Of a DNA stretch of 64,000 nt, positions 18,428 through 26,785 are shown piece after piece. Numbering within the stretch: position 1 is the first letter of the stretch; the number at the start of each line of letters is the position of its first letter. The notes beneath the pieces were generated by a model. That model saw nothing but the letters and a program-made list of their open reading frames with translations. It was not told the DNA's origin and ran no database searches. A program made the translations under genes and the position numbers. Source of the DNA: Hyphomicrobiales bacterium (GTDB taxonomy: Bacteria; Pseudomonadota; Alphaproteobacteria; Rhizobiales; Xanthobacteraceae); assembly GCA_018335895.1 (NCBI GenBank), contig JAGXQU010000110.1, positions 1 through 64,000 on the forward strand, in the 5' to 3' direction.

Positions 18428-19639
18428 ATGTCAAACAACACTAAAGAGAACACGGCTCTGCCCATCGTTATCATCGGAGGCGGAATTGGCGGCGTCGCAA
18501 CGGCGCTCGCACTCTCCAATAAGGGCTACGCAGTACAAATTCTGGAACAGGCTCCTGAACTTCGCGAGATCGGCGCAGGAATCCAGATGCCTCCAAACGC
18601 CTTTAAGGCATTCAAGGCCCTTGGCGTGCTCGAAGATGTGCAGCGGCTGGCAGCATATCCGGAAAAGCTTGTTCTCGGTGACATGCTGACCGGCGAAGCC
18701 GTCTTCCAGTCGCCTATCGACGAAGGATTTGTAGAGCGCTTCGGATACCGGTACGCCTTGCTGCACCGGGGAGACATCCTCGAAACGCTGTTGCGGGCGT
18801 GCCGCGCCTCTCCCAACATCAAACTGACCACCAACAGCAAAGTGGAAAAATTCGAAGAGATCGACGATCGCGTGCTGGTCAGCACTGCCGACGGACTAAC
18901 CTATGAAGGCCGCGCGATGATCGCAGCGGACGGTTTGTGGTCGGCGAGCCGCGCATCTCTGTTCGGTCATGCCCCGCCGGCAACCGACGGTTACATCCTT
19001 TGCAGAGGCGTGGTGCCGGTAAAGGAAATTCCACAGGAACTGTACTCCCAATCGGTCACGATGTGGGGCGGACCGGAGCTGGACTTTTTCCATTACCCGC
19101 TGCGGCGAGACGAGATCTTCAATATCGGCGCGAGTTACCGGGATCCGGGTATCAAATTCGAGGATGGCTATCCTCGCGGCAATCGCGACACCATGAACCA
19201 GCGATTCCGCGATGCGTGCCCGCATGTCAAAGCGCTGCTGGAGCATATCGACGTATCGAAGGCATGGATCCTTTACGATCGGCCGCCGCTGAAGGAGTGG
19301 TCGAAGGGGCGTGTCACGCTTCTCGGAGACGCCGCGCATCCGACATATATCTACATTTCCCAGGGTGCCTGCATGGCGCTCGAGGATGCCGTTGTACTTG
19401 CGGAAATGGTCGACAGCCACGACGCGATCCAGGATGCTTTTCAGGCCTATCAAAAGGCACGCTATCTGCGGACCGCGCGCATTCAGTTCACATCACGCCA
19501 GTTCGGCGAACTGTACCACGCTGTCGGCGTGCAGCGGGAGCTTCGCAATCATCTGCTCTCGGCCGCCGATCCGCGGGCACTGCACGACACGCTTGCATGG
19601 GTGTTCGGTGGCATCGGCCAAATCGACCCAACTGCATAA
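18428..19639 (+). CDS. FAD-dependent aromatic monooxygenase (salicylate / 3-hydroxybenzoate hydroxylase-like)
   Basis: IVIIGGGIGGVATALALSNKGY; GIQMPPNAFKAFKALG; VTLLGDAAHPTYIYISQGACMALEDAVVLAEM. Confidence 0.9.
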   Translation: MSNNTKENTALPIVIIGGGIGGVATALALSNKGYAVQILEQAPELREIGAGIQMPPNAFKAFKALGVLEDVQRLAAYPEKLVLGDMLTGEAVFQSPIDEGFVERFGYRYALLHRGDILETLLRACRASPNIKLTTNSKVEKFEEIDDRVLVSTADGLTYEGRAMIAADGLWSASRASLFGHAPPATDGYILCRGVVPVKEIPQELYSQSVTMWGGPELDFFHYPLRRDEIFNIGASYRDPGIKFEDGYPRGNRDTMNQRFRDACPHVKALLEHIDVSKAWILYDRPPLKEWSKGRVTLLGDAAHPTYIYISQGACMALEDAVVLAEMVDSHDAIQDAFQAYQKARYLRTARIQFTSRQFGELYHAVGVQRELRNHLLSAADPRALHDTLAWVFGGIGQIDPTA

Positions 19640-19891
19640 CTGTAGGTACTTATACAAGACGATCTGGTGACGTTCCTGCAGAAAGCCCGTTTGGCGGAAG
19701 GCGATGAGTATATGGAGACGTTTGGGAAGCGCGCTTGTTAGCAGCGCCGACCTGCCTATATCGATGAATTCTACTAGAGTTCCTTTGCGTCGAGATGCCG
19801 GGCCTAGAACACCGCCATGTAGCCAACCTGGAACGAAGAGAAAAATTCCCTGCGGTACATCAATTCGGTAACTCCAGCGCGTGAAAAGCCG

Positions 19892-20995
19892 CTAGCGAGA
19901 TGTCCGACGCGACCGGAATTCGAAGCTGCCATTGCCGAGTCCTGTCCCGATCGTCAGCACGCCCCACACCTTGCTCCTGACCGAGGGCAGCTCGCTCAAG
20001 CCTTGAAGAATCGCGTCATTGTGCATGACGACAACGGTGTCTTGTGTCGCAAGAACGGTGATGTGATCGCGCAGGTACTGGGGTAAATTGAAATTCTCGG
20101 ACTCCCAGTGACCCGGCAGGTTCTGGGCGCCGCGATCCACGGTGCCATCGGCTCGAATTCGTCCCGGACATGCCACGCCGATATAGGGGACTGCTTTCAG
20201 TCCCTTTCGCTTGGCCCAGCGAACCGCTTTTTTCAGATTCTTCGTAATGAAGTCGAGGATCTCCTGTCGGCTGGCATCGTCCTCGGCGTGCGCCCAGTGC
20301 TTGCGGAATACAACCTTCGCTGTGCCAATTTCCATCTTTTTGTCGAGCTTGAATCGGACCGCACCAATTCGCACATTGCTTCCCCCGATATCGACCGCGA
20401 AGGCGACATCGAAGCCCGCGAAAAGCCAGCCGGGGATGAGTTGCAAAGCGCCAATCAGCGCAGCGTCATCCGGATCGGCCGAAACCGGACGGAGGACGAT
20501 CTTATGCTTTCCTTTCGACAGGAGCGCTTGTGCTCTTCCAATTACAAGCCGGCCGACCTGTGATCCCGAGAGGCCGCCACCAACGACAATTTCTTTTACC
20601 CGCTTCCACTCACCGGCATTTCGCGCGTATTTCCCGATTACTTCAACGAGCCGCTCTGCAAAATCATGAATTGCCGACTGGATTACGCCCGCCGCCTCAG
20701 GCGTGCCCTTCTTCAGAAATTTCTCCATTTCGGATCTGGAAAGGTCCCCTTCGGAAAGACCGGCAAACGGATCATCCCCGTTTTTCGAGAGAACCTGCCG
20801 CCAGTTCTGAACAAGCTTTGTCAGAGCTTTCTTATTGGCGCGATCACCGACAAACTTGTTCTTTTCCGTCAGTTCTAGATTGTAGCTCGTCACCTCGACG
20901 CGTGGCAGAATTCGCGCGCCATGAAGCGCAAAAGGCACGCGCTCACTGAGCAGTTGCTCTTTCTTACGCGGGAGTACGCTGGATTTCCGGGCCAT
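19892..20995 (-). CDS. ROK-like sugar kinase with apparently circularly permuted motif order
   Basis: C-terminal-type ROK segment (IVVGGGLSGSQVGRLVIGRAQALL...DDAALIGALQL) precedes AFAVDIGGSNVRIGAVRF; protein ends just after LTIGTGLGNG. Confidence 0.65.
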   Translation of the reverse strand: MARKSSVLPRKKEQLLSERVPFALHGARILPRVEVTSYNLELTEKNKFVGDRANKKALTKLVQNWRQVLSKNGDDPFAGLSEGDLSRSEMEKFLKKGTPEAAGVIQSAIHDFAERLVEVIGKYARNAGEWKRVKEIVVGGGLSGSQVGRLVIGRAQALLSKGKHKIVLRPVSADPDDAALIGALQLIPGWLFAGFDVAFAVDIGGSNVRIGAVRFKLDKKMEIGTAKVVFRKHWAHAEDDASRQEILDFITKNLKKAVRWAKRKGLKAVPYIGVACPGRIRADGTVDRGAQNLPGHWESENFNLPQYLRDHITVLATQDTVVVMHNDAILQGLSELPSVRSKVWGVLTIGTGLGNGSFEFRSRRTSR

Positions 20996-20997
20996 AA

Positions 20998-21960
20998 TTA
21001 TTCGGAAATCGGCCAGCGGCCGCTTTTCAGATTGCGCTCGAGCAACTGCTCTGCGCCAAGCAGGCCGGGAAAGGCGTATGTCACGACATGGATCGGCACT
21101 CGGGAAAGAATCAATCCATTCGTCGGATGCGTCTCGAACCAGCGCATAAAACTGGCAGAAGAATAGAAGCGAGAAAGAGACGAACCGACGCCACCAGCGA
21201 TAAAAACTCCTCCGCGAGCATCAAACAGGAGACTCAGATCAGCGACGATCCTCCCGAAGAAGCGTAAGAAACGATCGATCGCCTCTTTCGCGTCCGAGAT
21301 GCCGGACTCCGCGTCTTTTACGATCGATTCCGGAGTCTGATCGCGACCGCTGATGGCTTGGTAAATTGCCTGCAGTCCTTTGCCCGAGATCACGTCTTCC
21401 ACGATTGGCCGGTCGAGAGCTTTGCCAGAAATTCGTTCAAGCAAATATGCCTCTTCTCTATCGAAACTACCGAGGCGGAGATGCCCAGCCTCGGTCGATA
21501 CGACTTTTCCATCGGCATAAAGTACGGCCAATCCGAAACCTGTGCCGGGACCGCACACCACGAGCGGCGAATGCTTTTGCCGCTCGCCTTGGCGAACGGT
21601 ATGCACCCCATCCGACGGAAGCGCGTCAATGGCGTGCGCCAATGCGACGAAATCGTTGACTACCAGAAGCTTGCGCAGTTGCAGTTGCTGCTCAAGCTTG
21701 GATATCGAGAAATTGAAGTCGCGGTTAGTAAGCTGAACTTCGTCGTCCTCAACGCGTCCAGCCACCGCAACGGCACCATACTCGCAATGTGTGAGCCGGT
21801 TACGCACCTCAAGCAGAAGTTCGAGCGGATCGACGATATCCTGATCCGCAACGGCGACCTCGACGTCGGTGAACTCGCCGGCACCGAGCGCCGCAGCGAC
21901 CCGTGTTGTCGTGCCTCCAATATCGGCCACTAGAAATGGGGAAAAAGCGGGCAATATCAT
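20998..21960 (-). CDS. Glucokinase-like protein (Glk family)
   Basis: FLVADIGGTTTRVAAALG; LLVVNDFVALAHAIDALP; VVCGPGTGFGLAVL; GVFIAGGVGSSL. Start trimmed to ATG 21960. Confidence 0.85.
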   Translation of the reverse strand: MILPAFSPFLVADIGGTTTRVAAALGAGEFTDVEVAVADQDIVDPLELLLEVRNRLTHCEYGAVAVAGRVEDDEVQLTNRDFNFSISKLEQQLQLRKLLVVNDFVALAHAIDALPSDGVHTVRQGERQKHSPLVVCGPGTGFGLAVLYADGKVVSTEAGHLRLGSFDREEAYLLERISGKALDRPIVEDVISGKGLQAIYQAISGRDQTPESIVKDAESGISDAKEAIDRFLRFFGRIVADLSLLFDARGGVFIAGGVGSSLSRFYSSASFMRWFETHPTNGLILSRVPIHVVTYAFPGLLGAEQLLERNLKSGRWPISE

Positions 21961-22030
21961 TCCTCGCGTGGAACTCGCCCCCGACAGATTTGTTGCATTA
22001 TACTGGTTTGCGCAATGAGAGCGAGCCAAT

Positions 22031-22840
22031 ATGACAACTTCAATCTCGACAAATAGTTCAGTGGCCGCGCAGTCCAGCGTTAAGCCGTACGATCGCGAGA
22101 ATCTAGCAGCCGCTTTCCCATTCAATACTCATGCCATCTTGCTTGATATCGACGGAACGATACTCGACCTTGCTGCGACACCGACCGGCGTGCAGATGCC
22201 TTCCAACCTTCAGTCGGTTTTGACAACACTGTGGAAGTGCACTGGAGGAGCACTCGCACTCGTAAGCGGCCGGCCACTCGACGACATCGATAGCATTTTT
22301 GCACCCTTGGAATTGCCCGCTATCGGGGGTCACGGCGCCGAACTCAGGCCCGAGGCGTCCACCGGGAACATCCTGCGTCCCGCGCCGCTTCTGGAAGAGC
22401 GCGTCCGGCGTCACCTCATGGAGTTGATGTCAAAGGGAATGATAGCGGAAGACAAGGGACATTCGATGGCGCTGCATTATCGCGGAGCGCCGGAGCGGGG
22501 CGACGAACTGCTGGCGGGGGTCCAGCGATTGATTGCTGGCAAGCTCGGCAGCACTTACGAGGCGCTGCCCGGCAAATTCGTGATCGAAATTAAACCCACC
22601 GGCTTCAACAAGGGAACGGCAGTTCTGGAACTCATGGACATGCCGCCATTCAAGGGCCGCGTACCAATCTTCATCGGTGACGATGTCACCGATGAATCGG
22701 TATTCGCAATCCTTCCCAACCTCAAAGGCATCGGCTTTTCGGTCGGAAGGCTGTTTCCAGGAGTTACAGGTGTATTCAGGTATCCCGAAGAAGTCCGTGA
22801 CTGGCTGTCGCGGATCGCAGCGCAGGCGAGTGATAAGTAA
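22031..22840 (+). CDS. otsB: Trehalose-6-phosphate phosphatase
   Basis: HAD motif ILLDIDGTILDLAATPTGVQMP; ALVSGRPLDDIDSIFAPLELPAIGGHGAELRP; FIGDDVTDESVFAIL. Confidence 0.93.
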   Translation: MTTSISTNSSVAAQSSVKPYDRENLAAAFPFNTHAILLDIDGTILDLAATPTGVQMPSNLQSVLTTLWKCTGGALALVSGRPLDDIDSIFAPLELPAIGGHGAELRPEASTGNILRPAPLLEERVRRHLMELMSKGMIAEDKGHSMALHYRGAPERGDELLAGVQRLIAGKLGSTYEALPGKFVIEIKPTGFNKGTAVLELMDMPPFKGRVPIFIGDDVTDESVFAILPNLKGIGFSVGRLFPGVTGVFRYPEEVRDWLSRIAAQASDK

Positions 22841-24633
22841 TGAGAGATATAGACCTCAATCTCGCGATCATCGGGAACTGCCGTACGGCTGCGCTGATTG
22901 ACACCGAAGCCCGGCTGCTCTGGTGGTGTTTCCCCTGTTTCGACGGAGACCCGGTATTCTGCCGGCTGCTGACAGACGGAGAGGAGAAGGGCTTCGCGGA
23001 TGTGCGACTCAATCAGCTCGCAACGTCCCGTGCAGAATACCTTCGCAACTCTCCTGTGCTTCGCACCACAATGACCGACACAAGTGGAGCCGAGATTCGT
23101 ATTACCGATTTCGCCCCTCGCTATAAAAACTACGACCGCGTCTCGCGGCCATTGCAGATCGTCCGCATTATTGAACCGGTGTCAGGATTTCCGCAGATTT
23201 CCATCAGGATCAGGCCCTGCAATGACTACGGCAAGCCAATTACCAAACAGATCAGCGGCAGCAATCACATTACGTACTGGGGAGACCGGAACGTCGTCCG
23301 CGTAACGACGGACGCCCCGCTATCTTTTATCGAAAACGAGCGTCCCTTTGTACTGAACAAGCCTTTGCATCTGATATTCGGCGCGGACGAACCGGTCTCT
23401 GGCGAGCTGGCGCCCACGTGTGCCGACTTTCTGTCACGCACGCTGCACTACTGGTTAGGCTGGGTTAGAGGTCTGTCGATCTCTTACGATTGGCAGGAGA
23501 GCATCATCCGCTCCGCGATCACACTGAAGCTTAGCAACTTCGAGGAGACCGGCGGTATCGTGGCGGCGCATACGACTTCGCTGCCTGAAGCGCACGGCTC
23601 CGGCCGCAACTGGGACTACCGCTTCTGCTGGCTTCGTGACGCTTACTTTGTCGTCAAAGCGTTGAGCCGCATTGGCGCCACCCGGACGATGGAAGACTTC
23701 ATTTCATTTATTCTTAGTATCGCGTCCTTCGAGAACGACAACCCGCTTCGGCCGGTCTACGGGATCGTACCGGGGGAAGACCTCGCAGAATGGACCGCGG
23801 AGAATCTCGCCGGCTATCGCGGTAACAAACCGGTACGCATCGGCAACGCTGCTGCCGACCAGCCGCAGCACGACGTGTATGGCAGTATCATACTCGCCGC
23901 GGTACCGATGTTTCTGGATCGCCGCCTCCCCAATCCAGGCGACGTACAGCTGTTCCGTTTTCTAGAACCGATCGGAGAAAAGGCGGCGCGTTTCGCGCTG
24001 GAGCCGGACGCCGGAATTTGGGAGTTCCGCGGAAGGCGCAACGTCCATACCTATTCGGCCGCGATGTGCTGGGCCGGATGCAACCGGCTGGCCATGATTG
24101 CCCGCCGTCTTGGACTCGCTGATCGCGCCGCATATTGGGAGGCGCAAGCATCGCGAATCCACGACCCGCTTATCGCCGGGGCATGGAATGAATCTCGCCA
24201 GGCTTTCACCGCATCGTTCGGTAGCGACGATCTGGACGCGAGTTGCCTATTGCTGGCCGAACTTGGATTGGTAGAGCCGGACGACCCTCGCTTCATCAAG
24301 ACCATCGAAGCAATTGAGCGGGAGCTGATGCATCATCATCACGTCATGCGTTACACGGCGGCCGATGATTTCGGCCATCCGGAAACGGCGTTTTTGGTGT
24401 GCCGCTTCTGGCTGATCGACGCATTGTGGTCGATCGGACGAAAGGAACGTGCGCGCGAATTGTTTGAAGACGCGATCGAGCACCGGAACCAATTCGGGCT
24501 GCTTTCAGAGGACATCGATCCCAATACGGGGCAGCTTTGGGGGAATTTTCCGCAAACTTATTCGATGGCAGGCCTTATTCTTTCGGCAATGCGCCTGTCT
24601 CGTACGTGGGAGGATAGATATTGGCGCGGGTGA
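22840..24633 (+). CDS. Glycoside hydrolase family 15 protein (glucoamylase/trehalase-like)
   Basis: IGNCRTAALIDTEARLLWWCFPCFDGDPVFCRLL; GRNWDYRFCWLRDAYFVVKAL; LFEDAIEHRNQFGLLSEDIDPNTGQLWGNFPQTYSMAGLI. Confidence 0.93.
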   Translation: MRDIDLNLAIIGNCRTAALIDTEARLLWWCFPCFDGDPVFCRLLTDGEEKGFADVRLNQLATSRAEYLRNSPVLRTTMTDTSGAEIRITDFAPRYKNYDRVSRPLQIVRIIEPVSGFPQISIRIRPCNDYGKPITKQISGSNHITYWGDRNVVRVTTDAPLSFIENERPFVLNKPLHLIFGADEPVSGELAPTCADFLSRTLHYWLGWVRGLSISYDWQESIIRSAITLKLSNFEETGGIVAAHTTSLPEAHGSGRNWDYRFCWLRDAYFVVKALSRIGATRTMEDFISFILSIASFENDNPLRPVYGIVPGEDLAEWTAENLAGYRGNKPVRIGNAAADQPQHDVYGSIILAAVPMFLDRRLPNPGDVQLFRFLEPIGEKAARFALEPDAGIWEFRGRRNVHTYSAAMCWAGCNRLAMIARRLGLADRAAYWEAQASRIHDPLIAGAWNESRQAFTASFGSDDLDASCLLLAELGLVEPDDPRFIKTIEAIERELMHHHHVMRYTAADDFGHPETAFLVCRFWLIDALWSIGRKERARELFEDAIEHRNQFGLLSEDIDPNTGQLWGNFPQTYSMAGLILSAMRLSRTWEDRYWRG

Positions 24634-26060
24634 TCGCAGTCTCGAACCGGGTATCGGTTCCCACCAAGGGTAGCGCAACGCGCGCAGGCGGGCTTGAGGT
24701 CGCGCTAGCCGCTGTGTTCGCCAACAACCCTGGAGTCTGGTTTGGCTGGAGTGGAAAGACTGTTGGCGAAGGCGAAACCAAGACGCAAATCGTTGAAGTC
24801 GACGGTCAACAATACACGACGATCGACCTCACGCGCACCGACCATAACGAATACTACAATGGCTTCGCCAACCGTGTGCTATGGCCGATACTGCACTACC
24901 GTCTCGACCTCGCTGATTATTCGCTGCGGGATCTTTCGGGATACTTGCGAGTCAACAGCCGGTTCGCGCAGGAACTGAGTAAAATCATTCAACGCGACGA
25001 CATCCTGTGGGTTCATGACTATCATTTAATTCCGCTAGCGAAGACCTTGCGCGAACTTGGCTTCCGGAACCGCATCGGTTTTTTTCTCCACACACCGTTG
25101 CCGCCCCCGGAGGTGCTTACCGCCCTACCCAATCACGAAAGCCTTTTTCCGTCGCTATGCGCGTACGACCTGGTCGGATTTCAGACTGAAATCGAGACCG
25201 CCAACTTCGCCCGCTATCTGATCAGCGAGTGCCGCTATCCAAGCCGCGACTTAAAAACATTCTATGTGCATGGCCGTAGCTGCACGATCGGAGTCTATCC
25301 CGTCGGTGTATCGACAGACGAGATAGGCGCGTGGGCTGCCCAGAGTTTCAATGCCCCGCTCGTGACGCGTGTACGTCATAGTCTAGAGAACCGCGCACTT
25401 GTCATTGGAGTCGACCGGCTCGACTACAGCAAGGGCTTGCTCGCCAAAATAGAAGGCTTCAAGCATTTTCTCGAGGACAACCGGGAATGGCTCAACAAGG
25501 TTGCGTTCCTTCAGATTACGCCGAGAAGCCGGTCCGAAGTGCGCGAATATATCTCGCTCAATCACGAGGTCGATTCGGCAGTCGGCCACATCAATGGCAC
25601 CTTCGGCCAGGCCGACTGGACTCCGATTCGATACGTTAACCGCTCCTATGCCCGAAACGTGCTTGCTGGGCTCTACCGCAGTGCCAGAGCCGCGCTGGTG
25701 ACGCCGCTCCGCGACGGCATGAACCTCGTAGCTAAAGAATTCGTCGCTTCGCAAGCCGAAGAGGATCCGGGCGTCCTTATTCTTTCCCGCTTCGCAGGTG
25801 CGGCACGCGAATGCGAGGGGGCGCTCATCATCAATCCCTACGACGTCCGTTCGATTTCAAGTGCGATCAAGCTGGCTCTCGAAATGCCATTGGAGGAGCG
25901 TCAAAGCCGGCATCGAGCGACAGTGGAGCGCCTTGCGAAGAACGATATCAAGGACTGGGGTAGACGCTTCATCGACGATCTGATCGCTGAAAAAAGTGAC
26001 TACTTGCTGCCTGCTTCCACGCCGAGCCTTGTCGAAGCGGCCGTCAAAGGCGCAACGTAG
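24621..26060 (+). CDS. otsA: Alpha,alpha-trehalose-phosphate synthase
   Basis: [78 protein letters not shown]. Confidence 0.95.
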   Translation: MARVIAVSNRVSVPTKGSATRAGGLEVALAAVFANNPGVWFGWSGKTVGEGETKTQIVEVDGQQYTTIDLTRTDHNEYYNGFANRVLWPILHYRLDLADYSLRDLSGYLRVNSRFAQELSKIIQRDDILWVHDYHLIPLAKTLRELGFRNRIGFFLHTPLPPPEVLTALPNHESLFPSLCAYDLVGFQTEIETANFARYLISECRYPSRDLKTFYVHGRSCTIGVYPVGVSTDEIGAWAAQSFNAPLVTRVRHSLENRALVIGVDRLDYSKGLLAKIEGFKHFLEDNREWLNKVAFLQITPRSRSEVREYISLNHEVDSAVGHINGTFGQADWTPIRYVNRSYARNVLAGLYRSARAALVTPLRDGMNLVAKEFVASQAEEDPGVLILSRFAGAARECEGALIINPYDVRSISSAIKLALEMPLEERQSRHRATVERLAKNDIKDWGRRFIDDLIAEKSDYLLPASTPSLVEAAVKGAT

Positions 26061-26074
26061 TGAACCGCAATGCC

Positions 26075-26785
26075 TTATTTCGACCCTGCGCCCGGCACGA
26101 TGAGGTCCGCAATAACGGGCAAATGGTCCGAGACTTCGCGGCCATGCACGTCCACAAAACTTTGAATCAGCGAGCGCGCGGGCCGGCAATAAATTCGGTC
26201 GAGACGAAATAATGGCCGCCATGCCGGAAAAGTGCGGTGACGCGTTCTCCCCGGCAATACGCGTTTAAGTGCATTGCGAACCGAGCCGGCCCAAATCCAA
26301 TCATTGAAATCGCCGACCAGCACGGTCAACTCCGGCCCGTCACCGATCATCTCGAGCAGAAGCCGCAGTTGCGCATTTCGCTCGCGAAGGCTCAACCCCA
26401 GATGGGTCGCAACAACTTTCATCTCGCCGAACGGACTCGCAACCGTCGCGCAGATTGCGCGTCGCGGCTCGCGCTCCTGAAAAGAAATATCCCGAACTTC
26501 GGAGTGGAGAAAAGCCCAGCGCGAGAGGAGGATCTGGCCATAGTCTCCGTCCGCCGTGGCGATCGATCGAGCGTCAACTCCAAAGCCCCCAAATTCGTCT
26601 CTGAGATAATAGAAAAAATCGACCGCAGCCCGTCTGGAGTCGATTTCCTGCAGCGCGACGATGTCCGGCTGATGCGCACGGACTAACTCCATGACGCGCG
26701 CAATATCGAAGTGTCGATTTCGGCCCAGAGCGCCATGCACGTTCCAGGTCATTACGCGAATGCAAGGCCAGCTAGAATGCCGCAT
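26075..26785 (-). CDS. Endonuclease/exonuclease/phosphatase family protein
   Basis: MTWNVHGALGR; DIVALQEID; LVGDFNDW; SDHLPVIADL. Confidence 0.9.
   Translation of the reverse strand: MRHSSWPCIRVMTWNVHGALGRNRHFDIARVMELVRAHQPDIVALQEIDSRRAAVDFFYYLRDEFGGFGVDARSIATADGDYGQILLSRWAFLHSEVRDISFQEREPRRAICATVASPFGEMKVVATHLGLSLRERNAQLRLLLEMIGDGPELTVLVGDFNDWIWAGSVRNALKRVLPGRTRHRTFPAWRPLFRLDRIYCRPARSLIQSFVDVHGREVSDHLPVIADLIVPGAGSK

Noticed and set aside
17355-18434. 359-aa - strand ORF
   Set aside because: Antisense to hyuB and the start of the monooxygenase gene; His/Arg/Asp-rich shadow translation.
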